DNA of 64,000 nt from Bradyrhizobium sp. 164 (GCF_023073715.1 NZ_JADPKA010000083.1:62001-126000); one strand, 5' to 3'; shown: positions 1 to 8,195, counted from the first letter of the stretch. The notes: generated by a model not told the origin, from the sequence alone. Numbers and translations: made by a program.

Positions 1-24
1 TCTTCTAGCATCACCCGAACGTGA

Positions 25-85
25 ATGTAAGCAGCGATTACACTATTGACGATTTTGTTGCTCTATATGTAATCATTGATTACAT
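25..85 (+). promoter_or_regulatory. Twin operator-like palindromes with embedded promoter
   Basis: Two copies of a 19-bp inverted repeat lie at 25-43 (imperfect) and 67-85 (perfect 9-bp arms, ATGTAATCA-t-TGATTACAT). Both share the core TGTAA-N7-TTACA. Their centres are 42 bp apart, four turns of B-DNA, so bound dimers would sit on the same face. A TTGACG hexamer (46-51) and TAATCA (70-75, spacer 18) form a plausible promoter whose -10 is inside the second palindrome. This arrangement suggests repression by a TetR- or MarR-like dimer; the regulator itself is not visible and may lie left of the window. Confidence 0.5.
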
Positions 86-101
86 CCTTGAGGAGATCGC
101 C

Positions 102-722
102 ATGTCACAACGTCAAAGCTGGCTCGAAGGCTGGCGGCAGCTTGCCGTCCTAACGCTCAGTCTGATCGCCCTGAGCCTGTGGATCGCCTCGATGCGGCTG
201 TTCGAGGTTGAGGGCGTTCGTATGGTGATCCGCTTCACGGCGCGAAGTTCGCTGCTGCTGTTCTGCCTCGCCTTCAGTGCCGCGGCGCTGGCGCGGCTCT
301 CGCCCAATGCCTGGACGCGCTGGCAGCACCGTAACCGCCGCTATCTCGGCTTGAGCTTCGCGGCCTCCCACGCCATCCACGCGGCGGCGATCGTCGCGTT
401 CGCCAGGATGGATCCGGCCGGCTTTGCCCAGGCGACCTCCGCCGCCTCCTACATCTTTGGCGGCATCGGCTATGGCTTCATCATCGCGATGAGTGCGACC
501 TCGTTCGACCGCACCGCCGCGCTGCTCGGATTGCGCACCTGGCGCATACTGCACGTTGCGGGCGGCTACTATCTCTGGTTCCAGTTCATGGTGTCGTTCG
601 GCAAGCGCGTGCCGGCCATGCCGCTCTACGCCGCATTCCTCGTTCCGCTGCTGATCGTGCTGACGTTGCGCATGATAGCGATGGCCCGCCACCCGCGCAG
701 GCAAACCGTCGCCGCGGGCTGA
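102..722 (+). CDS. Ferric reductase-like transmembrane protein
   Basis: A 206-residue integral membrane protein with about five to six hydrophobic helices separated by short Arg-rich loops. It resembles the ferric reductase-like/YedZ (MsrQ) transmembrane domain, in which helix histidines hold heme b and pass electrons across the membrane. Candidate heme ligands are the His pair in SHAIHAAA and the His in RILHVAGGYY. No cytoplasmic FAD/NAD domain is attached, so a partner would be needed. The ATG at 102 was chosen over upstream starts because GAGGAG lies 7-8 bases before it and the upstream frame runs through the operator region. It is tail to tail with the next gene, 12 bp apart. Confidence 0.7.
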   Translation: MSQRQSWLEGWRQLAVLTLSLIALSLWIASMRLFEVEGVRMVIRFTARSSLLLFCLAFSAAALARLSPNAWTRWQHRNRRYLGLSFAASHAIHAAAIVAFARMDPAGFAQATSAASYIFGGIGYGFIIAMSATSFDRTAALLGLRTWRILHVAGGYYLWFQFMVSFGKRVPAMPLYAAFLVPLLIVLTLRMIAMARHPRRQTVAAG

Positions 723-734
723 AAACGCCCAAAC

Positions 735-1583
735 TCACTGCGGCAGCAATCCGAGCCGCTTGGCGATGATGCGGTCGAGCGTCCGTTTCGGTAGCACGGC
801 CGCAATCAGGTGGCGGAGCGGGTCCGGCGTGATCTGGTAGCGCACCTTCGGGCTTGGCGCCGTCAGCGCCTCGAACACGATCTCGGCGATCCGCTCGGCG
901 GGCAGGCCCTTGGCGCCGATGTCCATCATGAACGCCATCACCTTGTTCAGCGCCGGCAGATAGGGCGAGTTCTGGTAGACGGAAAGGTCGATCTCTTCGG
1001 CCTTGCTCCAGATCGGCGTCTTCACCGCGCCGGGGGCGACGATGATGACGTCGATGCCGAACAGCATCAGCTCGCGGCGCAGGCTCTCCGACAGGCCCTC
1101 GATGGCGTGCTTGGAGGTGCTGTAAGGCGCCGACAGCGGATTGCCGCTCTTGCCAGCGACCGAGCTGATCATCACGATCCGGCCCTTCGGCCCCTTCAGC
1201 AAGGGGTCTGCGCCGAGCAGCGGCCCGAACGCCTGCGTCGCGATGACAGGGCCAATGACGTTGACGTCCATCTGGCGGCGGAAATCATCGGCCGACAATT
1301 CGAGCACGGGACCGGCAACCGCGATGCCGGCATTGTTGACGAGACCGGCCAGCGTCTCGCCGCCCAACGCTCCGCGAACTTTTCGCCCGGCGGCGAGGAC
1401 TGCTGCCTCGTCGGTGACGTCGAACAGCAGCGGGGCAAAGTTCGCACCGAACTCGCCTTGCAGCCGGTCGGCGTCGGCCTGCTTGCGGACACTGCCGAAC
1501 ACGCGATAGCCGCGCCCGATCAGGAATTTCGCAACGGCCCAGCCGATGCCCGTAGACGCCCCGGTAACGACGACAGATCGCAT
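735..1583 (-). CDS. SDR family NAD(P)-dependent oxidoreductase
   Basis: A 282-residue classical short-chain dehydrogenase/reductase. The N-terminus carries the dinucleotide motif TGASTGIG, followed by NNAG and the catalytic YSTSK (Tyr-xxx-Lys) preceded by a Ser-rich strand (VMISSVAG). Length and motifs are typical of the family; the substrate cannot be told from sequence. The start at 1583 (MRSVVVTG) is preferred over the longer frame because an AGGTGG Shine-Dalgarno sequence lies just upstream and the Rossmann strand begins at once. It is monocistronic as far as can be seen, with a 500-bp gene-free stretch upstream. Confidence 0.85.
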   Translation of the reverse strand: MRSVVVTGASTGIGWAVAKFLIGRGYRVFGSVRKQADADRLQGEFGANFAPLLFDVTDEAAVLAAGRKVRGALGGETLAGLVNNAGIAVAGPVLELSADDFRRQMDVNVIGPVIATQAFGPLLGADPLLKGPKGRIVMISSVAGKSGNPLSAPYSTSKHAIEGLSESLRRELMLFGIDVIIVAPGAVKTPIWSKAEEIDLSVYQNSPYLPALNKVMAFMMDIGAKGLPAERIAEIVFEALTAPSPKVRYQITPDPLRHLIAAVLPKRTLDRIIAKRLGLLPQ

Positions 1584-2002
1584 GGTCTTTCCACCTCGGG
1601 TTGCCGTGATCATGCAGGAGGAAGGTGCCTGTGTGCAAATGGCGCCCAGCGCGCAAGTCCGCGCAGCAGGTGTCGGTTGTTAAGATGAAGCGGCGCGCGA
1701 ACGTTGCGACATGAGGTCGAAGGCACCTTGAAAAGGCGGATGAAGAGCCGAATCTTTCACTCTGACGACGCAGCCCTTTTCACGATCAGGGAGTTCTAGA
1801 AATTTTTGAAAAGGGACGCGAGATCAAGAATGTGGTTTAAGCGTCAGTTCTTGGCGTTCAAGCAGCGCATCAACTCGCGAAGAATTTGAATGAAGCAACT
1901 ATGCTTCGCGCGAGAAGGAAGAGAAAGATCGCGTTTGCGATCTCGCTCGAACATAGTCGCGAAGGCTTAAAGATTTGTTTGGCGAGCGAAGCTTTCGCTC
2001 GC
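1584..2002. other. Gene-free stretch with a nested hairpin region
   Basis: No convincing coding sequence lies between the SDR gene and ilvC. The left half is unremarkable. From 1874 to 1966 there is dense secondary-structure potential. AGATCGC-gttt-GCGATCT (1926-1943) sits inside ACTATG (1898-1903) paired with CATAGT (1952-1957). CTCGCGAAG at 1874-1882 can alternatively pair with CTTCGCG at 1904-1910. A further perfect hairpin, GCGAGCGAA-gct-TTCGCTCGC, ends the stretch (1982-2002). It could be an unannotated small RNA or part of a composite repeat; no promoter was identified. Confidence 0.4.
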
Positions 2003-2117
2003 GTGTCCCGGACAAGGCGCAGCGCATAAGCAATGCGTCGCGGAGCCGGGATCCAGAGGCCGCTTGGCCCCGGATCAGCAGGGCATCACCAAGGTGCTGC
2101 GCTGCGTCCGGGGCACA
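2003..2117. repeat. Palindromic intergenic repeat downstream of ilvC
   Basis: Two adjacent inverted repeats: TCCCGG (2006-2011) with CCGGGA (2046-2051), and CCCCGGA (2068-2074) with TCCGGGG (2107-2113), each enclosing further complementary sequence. The wording (gtgtcccgga...gagccgggatcc) resembles intergenic repeats I recall as common in Bradyrhizobium chromosomes. It ends 6 bp beyond the ilvC stop and could fold at the 3' end of the ilvC transcript. Confidence 0.55.
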
Positions 2118-2122
2118 ACGGC

Positions 2123-3142
2123 TTAGTTCTTGCTCTTGTCGACCAGCGCACCCTTCTTGATCCAGGGCATCATGTCGCGCAGTTTCGCGCCGACCTCTTC
2201 GATCGGGTGTGCGGCGAGCTTGGCGCGGGTCGCCTTGAAGGAGGTCTGGTTGACCTTGTTCTCGAGCATCCAGTCGCGCGCGAACTTGCCGCCCTGGATG
2301 TCGGCGAGAACCTTCCGCATCTCCTTCTTGGTCTCGTCGGTAATGATGCGCGGACCGGTGACATACTCCCCGTACTCGGCGGTGTTGGAGATCGAGTAGT
2401 TCATGTTGGCGATGCCGCCTTCATAGATCAGGTCGACGATCAGCTTCACTTCGTGCAGGCACTCGAAATAGGCCATCTCCGGGGCGTAGCCGGCTTCGAC
2501 CAGGGTCTCGTAGCCGCCCTTGATCAACTCGACCAGGCCGCCGCAGAGCACCACCTGCTCGCCGAACAGGTCGGTCTCGCACTCTTCCTTGAAGGTGGTC
2601 TCGATGATGCCGGCGCGGCCGCCGCCGATCGCGGAGGCATAGGACAGGCCGAGGTCATGGGCGTTGCCCGAGACGTCCTTGGCGATCGCAATCAGGCAGG
2701 GCACGCCGCCGCCGCGCTGGTACTCCGAGCGCACGGTGTGGCCGGGGCCCTTCGGCGCGATCATCAGCACGTCGAGGTCGGCGCGCGGATCGAGCAAATT
2801 GAAGTGGACGTTGAGGCCGTGCGCGAACACGAGGGCGGCGCCCTTCTTCATGTTGTCGTGCAGGTGCTCGCGATAGATGTCGCCCTGAAGCTCGTCCGGG
2901 GTCAGCATCATGACGAGGTCGGCCCATTTGGCGGCTTCGGCGACTTCCATCACCTTGAAGCCGGCGTTCTCCGCCTTCTTGGCCGAGGCCGACCCTTTGC
3001 GCAGCGCAATCGCTACCTCCTTGACGCCGGAGTCCTTCAGGTTCAGCGCATGGGCGTGGCCCTGGCTGCCATAGCCGACGATGGCGACCTTCTTGCCCTT
3101 GATCAGGTTCAGGTCGGCGTCGCGATCGTAATAAACACGCAT
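2123..3142 (-). CDS. ilvC: Ketol-acid reductoisomerase
   Basis: The 339-residue class I enzyme converts acetolactate or acetohydroxybutyrate to the dihydroxy acid with NADPH and Mg2+, the second common step of valine/isoleucine and leucine synthesis. The N-terminal Rossmann motif GYGSQGHAHALNL and the Arg/Ser-rich loop RKGSASAKK indicate NADPH use. The C-terminal knotted domain carries the metal-binding acidic residues in DLFGEQ and the E of FECLHE. Length is that of short-form bacterial KARI. It is the last gene of the minus-strand ilv block, separated from the LysE gene by 134 bp, so it may have its own promoter. Confidence 0.97.
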   Translation of the reverse strand: MRVYYDRDADLNLIKGKKVAIVGYGSQGHAHALNLKDSGVKEVAIALRKGSASAKKAENAGFKVMEVAEAAKWADLVMMLTPDELQGDIYREHLHDNMKKGAALVFAHGLNVHFNLLDPRADLDVLMIAPKGPGHTVRSEYQRGGGVPCLIAIAKDVSGNAHDLGLSYASAIGGGRAGIIETTFKEECETDLFGEQVVLCGGLVELIKGGYETLVEAGYAPEMAYFECLHEVKLIVDLIYEGGIANMNYSISNTAEYGEYVTGPRIITDETKKEMRKVLADIQGGKFARDWMLENKVNQTSFKATRAKLAAHPIEEVGAKLRDMMPWIKKGALVDKSKN

Positions 3143-3276
3143 AGTTCGTTTCCTCGTTCGGGGCCGGAAATCGGCCGATGGTCAGATATTTCGAAGGTGA
3201 ATTGACGGATTTCGGGGGCTGTCTAGAGCATTTTAGGGCCGCTGGGAAACCCGTTTCTGCATGGAAATCTGCGGCA

Positions 3277-3879
3277 TCATGCATCCATGAAGACGGGGTA
3301 GAGGGAAGCGAGCAGCAGGACGGCCATCAGCACATTGAAGGCACGGACCAGCCGCTCTGAGGTCAGGACCGGCCGCAATGCGGAGCCGAACAGAGCCCAG
3401 ACCACGGTCGAGACCGTGCCTACGAGCAGGCTGATCAGGGTCTGGATTGCGATGTTGAGCGGGAATTGGGCGATCGCCGCGTAGGCGGTAATGGTGCCGA
3501 TCACGATCACCCAGCCTTTGGCGTTGATCCATTGGAACATCGCCGCGCCCCAGAAGGTCATCGGGCCGCGGGCGGCGCCGTCGCCCGGCTTGGTCGGCCC
3601 GGACATGGCGATCGCGGCGGCGAGATAGATCAGGTAGGCGGCACCGGCATATTTCAAGATGGTCTGAAGGACCGGATAGGCCAGGAACACGGAGCCGAGC
3701 CCGAGGCCGACCGCGGCGACCATGAAGGCGAAGCCGATGACGATCCCGACGATGTGGGGGATGGTGCGCCGGAAGCCGTAGGTCAGGCCCGAGGACAGCA
3801 GCATGATGTTGTTCGGCCCAGGCGTGAAGTACATCACGACCATGAAGGTGAGGAAGGCATAGAACAGCGACTGGGACAT
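3277..3879 (-). CDS. LysE family translocator
   Basis: A 200-residue membrane protein with about six hydrophobic segments. The N-terminal signature FTPGPNNIMLLSSGLTYGFRR is diagnostic for the LysE/RhtB family, which exports amino acids by proton exchange. It starts 7 bp after the stop of the EamA gene, so the two are almost certainly cotranscribed. Its place between the ilvBN and ilvC genes makes branched-chain amino acids or their analogues a reasonable but unproven substrate. Confidence 0.9.
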   Translation of the reverse strand: MSQSLFYAFLTFMVVMYFTPGPNNIMLLSSGLTYGFRRTIPHIVGIVIGFAFMVAAVGLGLGSVFLAYPVLQTILKYAGAAYLIYLAAAIAMSGPTKPGDGAARGPMTFWGAAMFQWINAKGWVIVIGTITAYAAIAQFPLNIAIQTLISLLVGTVSTVVWALFGSALRPVLTSERLVRAFNVLMAVLLLASLYPVFMDA

Positions 3880-3886
3880 GTTCGCC

Positions 3887-4777
3887 TCACGCGACTTTCG
3901 GCAGCGGCTCTTTGGGCGATGCCTTGGGCCGCTGCGCCAGCACCATCACCGCGATACCGCCGATCACGGTCAGCATGCCGGCGAGGCGCAGGGGTCCGAA
4001 CCGCTCGCCGAACACGATGCTGGAGGCGGCCGATCCCACGAACGGCACCAGCAGCGCGAACGGCACCACCTGCGCCGCCGGATAATCGCGCAGCAATCGT
4101 CCCCACAGCCAGTAGGCGATGCTGGTGGAGACGGCGCCGATCACCAGCAGGCAGATCAGGCCTGTCAGAGACATGTGGATCAGCGACTGCCAGGTCGGCG
4201 TTGGCCCGTTGACGACCAGCGCGAGCGCGAACAGCGGCACCGCGGCAGTAAGGCACAGCCAGGCGAACAGGTCGAACATCGGCGCACCACGGGCGCCCCG
4301 CAGCAGCAGATTGCCGACCGCAAAGCAGACCGGCGCGATCATCAGCACCCCGAAGGCGCCGACGCTGAAATCGTAGCCGACGGTCCCGCAGATCATCAAA
4401 AGGCCGGCTGCTGCGATGACGATGCCGAGCGTCTGCATCGGCGTCGGGCGTTCGCCGAATGCGACAGCGGCGAAGCCGATCGTGAACAGCGCCTGGCTCT
4501 GCACGACCACGCTGGCCAGGCCGACCGGCACGCCGTGGGCGATGCCATAGGCCTGGCTCAGGAACTGGCCGAGGAACAGCGTGACGCTGATCGCGATCAG
4601 GAGCGGCCAGGCGACCTTCGGCTTGGGAATGAAAAGGCACGGTACTGCAGCAATGGTGAAGCGCATTGCCGTCATCAGCTCCGGCGAGAACTCGTCGAGC
4701 GCGATCCGGCTCGCCACGAAGGCAAGCCCCCAGATGATCGCCACCAGGACGGCGATGAGGATGTCGGCCGGCTTCAT
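3887..4777 (-). CDS. EamA/RhaT family (DMT superfamily) transporter
   Basis: A 296-residue protein with ten hydrophobic segments arranged as two EamA repeats, opening with ILIAVLVAIIWGLAFVASRIALDEFSPELMTAMRF, the typical first helix pair of drug/metabolite transporters of the YdcZ/RhaT/EamA type. Members often export amino acids or their metabolites. The second repeat ends in VFGERFGPLRLAGMLTVIGGIAVMV. It is in a tight pair with the LysE-type gene downstream and 49 bp after the methyltransferase gene upstream. The exact substrate is unknown. Confidence 0.88.
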   Translation of the reverse strand: MKPADILIAVLVAIIWGLAFVASRIALDEFSPELMTAMRFTIAAVPCLFIPKPKVAWPLLIAISVTLFLGQFLSQAYGIAHGVPVGLASVVVQSQALFTIGFAAVAFGERPTPMQTLGIVIAAAGLLMICGTVGYDFSVGAFGVLMIAPVCFAVGNLLLRGARGAPMFDLFAWLCLTAAVPLFALALVVNGPTPTWQSLIHMSLTGLICLLVIGAVSTSIAYWLWGRLLRDYPAAQVVPFALLVPFVGSAASSIVFGERFGPLRLAGMLTVIGGIAVMVLAQRPKASPKEPLPKVA

Positions 4778-4826
4778 TGTTGTTCCCGGTCCTGCCCTGT
4801 CGTGCAGTCCCTGTTATTGTTCTGAT

Positions 4827-5522
4827 CTAGCCTTGCTCGCCGGCTTTCGGTTTCCGCAGCAGATAGGTGCCGTGCATCGGGGCGTGATAGTCGGCCGAGA
4901 CCAGCCTGAAGCCGACGTCGGTCAGCATCCGTTCCATCACCCAGCCGAAGGTGGAATATTCGTCGCGCATGTGCGCGACGACACCTTCACGCGAAAAGTC
5001 GTGGTTCTTGATCTGGAAGTCGGCCCATTGCTCGACGTCGCGCTCAATGGCGTCCGGCATTGAAGTGTAGACGATGTCGCGCAGGTAGAAGCTCGCGCCC
5101 GGCTTCAGCGCGCGATAGATCCGCGACATCGCCACCGCCTTCCAGAAGTCCGGCAGATGGTGCAGCGTGAACTCGCTGACGATCAAATCGTAGGATTCCG
5201 GATGGTAGGAGAAGCTCAGCAGGCCGGCCGATTGGGTGCGGACCGGCGCCTTGCGGTCACGTGCATAGATCTCGGCGAGCGCCAGCATCGCGGGCGAGAT
5301 GTCGATAGCATCGACCTCGGCGCCCATTAGCGCCGCTTCGGTGGCCAGCACGCCGTTACCGCAGCCGATATCGGCGATGCGCCAGCCGCGCTGGACCCCG
5401 AGCATTTTCAGCGCGGCGCGCGCCCGCAGGTCGGCATCGTCATGGCTGTCATAGATCGACGCCACTGCGGGCTCGATCCCCATCCGGTTCCGCTCATTAT
5501 AGTACCAGTCGCGCGCCAGCAT
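4827..5522 (-). CDS. Class I SAM-dependent methyltransferase
   Basis: A 231-residue Rossmann-fold methyltransferase. The SAM-binding motif I is IADIGCGNGVLA, with the acidic residue of motif II in VDAIDIS and the later FTLHHLPDFW and ALKPGASFYLRDIV strands typical of UbiE/methyltransferase-11 type enzymes. It starts 3 bp after the ilvN stop, implying translational coupling with the acetolactate synthase small subunit. Nothing in the sequence names its substrate; I do not recognise it as part of branched-chain amino acid synthesis. Confidence 0.85.
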   Translation of the reverse strand: MLARDWYYNERNRMGIEPAVASIYDSHDDADLRARAALKMLGVQRGWRIADIGCGNGVLATEAALMGAEVDAIDISPAMLALAEIYARDRKAPVRTQSAGLLSFSYHPESYDLIVSEFTLHHLPDFWKAVAMSRIYRALKPGASFYLRDIVYTSMPDAIERDVEQWADFQIKNHDFSREGVVAHMRDEYSTFGWVMERMLTDVGFRLVSADYHAPMHGTYLLRKPKAGEQG

Positions 5523-5525
5523 GGT

Positions 5526-6068
5526 TCACATCCCTTCAGGCCCGCGACCAATCGCGGCAACGCCGGTGCGCGACACCTCGACGAGGCCGAGCGGGCGCAT
5601 CAGGTCGATATACTGATTGATCTTGTCCGTATTGCCTGTGATCTCGAACACGAAGCTCTCGGTGGTGGCGTCGATCACGCGGGCGCGGAACGCATCCGCA
5701 AGCCTCAGCGCCTCGACCCGGTGCTCGCCCTGCCCGCGCACCTTCACCATCGCGAGCTCCCGCTCGATCGAGCGCTTGGTCTGCGTCATGTCGACGACGC
5801 GATAGACCGGAATCATGCGATCGAGCTGGTGCTTGATCTGCTCGATCACCATTGGCGTGCCCGTCGTGACGATGGTGATGCGCGAGAGGTGCTTCTGGCT
5901 CTCGGTCTCCGAGACCGTGAGGCTCTCGATGTTGTAGCCGCGGCCCGAGAACAGACCGATGACGCGCGCAAGCACGCCGGGCTCGTTCTGCACGAGCACG
6001 GCGAGCGTGTGCGTCTCGTTGGGATCGTGACGGTCCTCGATGAAGTAGGCGGATGCCGGCTGGTTCAT
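5526..6068 (-). CDS. ilvN: Acetolactate synthase small (regulatory) subunit
   Basis: A 180-residue regulatory subunit of acetohydroxyacid synthase (called ilvN or ilvH). The N-terminal ACT domain (HTLAVLVQNEPGVLARVIGLFSGRGYNIESL) binds valine for feedback inhibition and activates the catalytic subunit. The C-terminal ALS_ss_C region follows to GRGPEGM. Length matches the long (IlvH-type) family. It lies downstream of ilvB but is separated from it by 144 bp, most of which is a palindromic repeat. Confidence 0.96.
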   Translation of the reverse strand: MNQPASAYFIEDRHDPNETHTLAVLVQNEPGVLARVIGLFSGRGYNIESLTVSETESQKHLSRITIVTTGTPMVIEQIKHQLDRMIPVYRVVDMTQTKRSIERELAMVKVRGQGEHRVEALRLADAFRARVIDATTESFVFEITGNTDKINQYIDLMRPLGLVEVSRTGVAAIGRGPEGM

Positions 6069-6090
6069 TGTCGTCCCCTCAAATCCTTTT

Positions 6091-6191
6091 CGTCATGTCC
6101 GCGAAGGCGGGCCGCCAGTAATTGCCACGGCCTGAGATCCCTACACAGGGAGCGGCGTACTGGATCGGCCGCTCGAGCCGGGCGATGGCAG
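6091..6191. repeat. Palindromic repeat between ilvB and ilvN
   Basis: The ilvB-ilvN gap holds an imperfect inverted repeat. The left arm begins cgtcatgtccgcgaaggcgg and ends at ccagta; the right arm begins tactggatcg and ends gggcgatggcag, its approximate reverse complement. A central ccct-acac-aggg hairpin lies near 6140-6150. The ends resemble Bradyrhizobium intergenic repeats that start cgtcat and contain gtactggat. It is transcribed within the ilv operon and may fold in the mRNA. Confidence 0.6.
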
Positions 6192-6212
6192 CGGAGCTTG
6201 TGACCATTGCGC

Positions 6213-7988
6213 TCACACCAGCGCCTTGCCGCCGGCGAATGCCTTTGCGGTGGCCGCGTCGTTGGCCTGCTCCGGCAACAGCATTTCGTTGTGCGCCTTG
6301 CCGGAGGGGATCATCGGGAAGCAGTTTTCGAGCGCAGCGACGCGGCAGTCGAACAGCACCGGGCGCTTGACCGCGATCATCTCGTTGATGGCGCCCTCGA
6401 GATCGCCAGGCTTGTGCACCTGGAGGCCAATGCCGCCATAGGCTTCGGCGAGCTTGACGAAATCCGGCAGCGCCTCCGAGTAGGAATGCGACAGGCGGTT
6501 GCCATGCAGCAGCTGCTGCCACTGCCGCACCATGCCCATGTACTGGTTGTTCAGGATGAAGATCTTGATCGGCAGCTCGTACTGCACGGCCGTCGACATC
6601 TCCTGCATCGTCATCTGCACCGAGGCATCGCCCGCGATGTCGATGACGAGGCTGTCCGGGTGGGCAACCTGCACGCCGATCGCGGCCGGCAGGCCGTAGC
6701 CCATGGTGCCGAGGCCGCCCGACGTCATCCAGCGATGCGGCTCCTCGAAGCCGTAGAACTGGGCGGCCCACATCTGGTGCTGGCCGACCTCGGTCGTGAT
6801 GTAGGTATCCTTGCCGCGCGTCGCTTCGAACAGGCTCTGGATCGCATGCTGCGGCAGGATGACGTCGTTGCTCTTCTTGTAATACAGCGAATTACGGGCA
6901 CGCCACTGCGCGATCTGCTGCCACCACGATTTGATGTCGGGCTTCTTCGCCTCTGCCTTGAACACCTGGAGGATGTCGCCGAGGATGTTGCCGCAATCGC
7001 CGATGATCGGCACGTCAACCCGGATGTTCTTGTTGATCGAGGATGGGTCGATGTCGATATGGATCTTCTTCGAGCCCGGCGAGAACGCATCGACGCGACC
7101 GGTGATGCGGTCGTCGAAGCGCGCGCCGACGCACAGCATGACGTCGCAATCATGCATGGTCATGTTAGCTTCATAAGTGCCGTGCATGCCGAGCATGCCG
7201 AGCCAGTTCTTGCCCGAAGCTGGATAGGCGCCGAGGCCCATCAGCGTGGAGGTGATCGGGAAACCAGTGACCTCGACCAGCTCGCGCAAGAGCTTGGTCG
7301 CCTCGGGACCGGAATTGATGACGCCACCGCCGCTGTAGATCACCGGACGCTTGGCGTTGGCGAGCAGCGCCACCGCCTTGCGGATCTGCGTGGCATCGCC
7401 CTTCACGCGCGGCGCATAGGAGCGGTGCACGTCGGACTTGCGCGGCGGATGATAGGTACCGGTCGCGAACTGCACGTCCTTGGGAACGTCGACCAGCACC
7501 GGACCCGGACGGCCGGAGGTCGCGACGTAGAAAGCCTCGTGCAGCACCTTGGCGAGATCGTTGACGTCGCGCACCAGCCAGTTGTGCTTGGTGCAGGGGC
7601 GCGTGATGCCGACGGTGTCGCATTCCTGGAAGGCGTCGTTGCCAATCAGATGCGTCGGCACCTGGCCGGAGATGCACACCAGCGGGATCGAATCCATCAG
7701 CGCGTCGGTCAGCGGCGTCACCATGTTCGTGGCGCCGGGACCGGAGGTCACCAGCGCGACGCCCGGCTTGCCGGTCGAGCGCGCATAGCCCTCGGCGGCA
7801 TGGCCGGCGCCCTGCTCGTGGCGGACCAGGATGTGCTGGACCTCGCTCTGCTGGAAGATCTCGTCATAGATGGGAAGCACCGCGCCGCCGGGATAGCCAA
7901 AAATGTCGGTCACGCCATGATCGATGAGCGCGCGGACGATCATCGCGGCGCCGGTCATCTGGTTCGGATCGTGGCTCTTCTCGCTCAT
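6213..7988 (-). CDS. ilvB: Acetolactate synthase large (catalytic) subunit
   Basis: A 591-residue TPP enzyme (ilvB/ilvI) making acetolactate and acetohydroxybutyrate from pyruvate. The N-terminal PYR domain has the catalytic Glu in RHEQGAGHAAEGYAR. The central FAD/DHAP-type domain follows. The C-terminal PP domain has the TPP-Mg motif written GDAS (the common form is GDGS) ending in ILNNQYMGMV. Length and domain order are normal. It is the first full gene of the operon, about 55 bases after the attenuator terminator, with GGAGC before the ATG. Confidence 0.96.
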   Translation of the reverse strand: MSEKSHDPNQMTGAAMIVRALIDHGVTDIFGYPGGAVLPIYDEIFQQSEVQHILVRHEQGAGHAAEGYARSTGKPGVALVTSGPGATNMVTPLTDALMDSIPLVCISGQVPTHLIGNDAFQECDTVGITRPCTKHNWLVRDVNDLAKVLHEAFYVATSGRPGPVLVDVPKDVQFATGTYHPPRKSDVHRSYAPRVKGDATQIRKAVALLANAKRPVIYSGGGVINSGPEATKLLRELVEVTGFPITSTLMGLGAYPASGKNWLGMLGMHGTYEANMTMHDCDVMLCVGARFDDRITGRVDAFSPGSKKIHIDIDPSSINKNIRVDVPIIGDCGNILGDILQVFKAEAKKPDIKSWWQQIAQWRARNSLYYKKSNDVILPQHAIQSLFEATRGKDTYITTEVGQHQMWAAQFYGFEEPHRWMTSGGLGTMGYGLPAAIGVQVAHPDSLVIDIAGDASVQMTMQEMSTAVQYELPIKIFILNNQYMGMVRQWQQLLHGNRLSHSYSEALPDFVKLAEAYGGIGLQVHKPGDLEGAINEMIAVKRPVLFDCRVAALENCFPMIPSGKAHNEMLLPEQANDAATAKAFAGGKALV

Positions 7989-8042
7989 TGGCTTGCTCCG
8001 GATGCGCTGTTGTCAGCGGCTTCGTTCGTGTCGGGTTCGGGA

Positions 8043-8122
8043 AATAAAAAAGGCCCCGAAGAGGGCCCACGCACACCGCCTGTCTTGTGGATGGCAGCTA
8101 GCCACCCCCGGCGGTGTGCCTG
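8043..8122 (-). terminator. ilvBN transcription attenuator
   Basis: Read on the minus strand, the 3' end of the leader ORF (8110-8122) can pair with GGCGGTGTGCGTG (8068-8080). The next element forms a GC-rich hairpin (GGCCC-tcttc-GGGGCC, 8052-8067) followed by a run of T (8043-8051), a textbook intrinsic terminator. The order leader peptide, competing hairpin, terminator, ilvB is that of branched-chain amino acid attenuation. Ribosome stalling on the Ile/Leu/Val codons would change which stem forms. Confidence 0.85.
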
Positions 8123-8163
8123 GGTACGACGGCGATAAGGAGTTTGGTAATAATGTTACGCAT
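8098..8163 (-). CDS. ilvL: ilv operon leader peptide
   Basis: A 21-codon ORF, too short for normal gene finding, starting at 8163 and ending TAG at 8098. It reads MRNIITKLLIAVV and then PRHTAGGG: seven of codons 4-13 are Ile, Leu or Val, the amino acids made by the downstream enzymes. It lies directly before the attenuator hairpins and about 26 bases after the predicted transcription start. The function would be regulatory: translation speed senses charged branched-chain tRNAs. The gene symbol is by analogy with other ilv leaders. Confidence 0.85.
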   Translation of the reverse strand: MRNIITKLLIAVVPRHTAGGG

Positions 8164-8195
8164 GGCAGGCGCTCGGCTTCCCAAAGGTTGCGCGA

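Noticed and set aside
2033..3205. Long plus-strand open frame opposite ilvC
   Set aside because: It is the antisense shadow of a clear ilvC; its translation has no family features and has the His/Arg/Asp/Leu-rich look of high-GC antisense.
6207..8138. 643-codon plus-strand frame opposite ilvB
   Set aside because: Antisense shadow of ilvB and its attenuator; no ribosome site and no recognisable domain.
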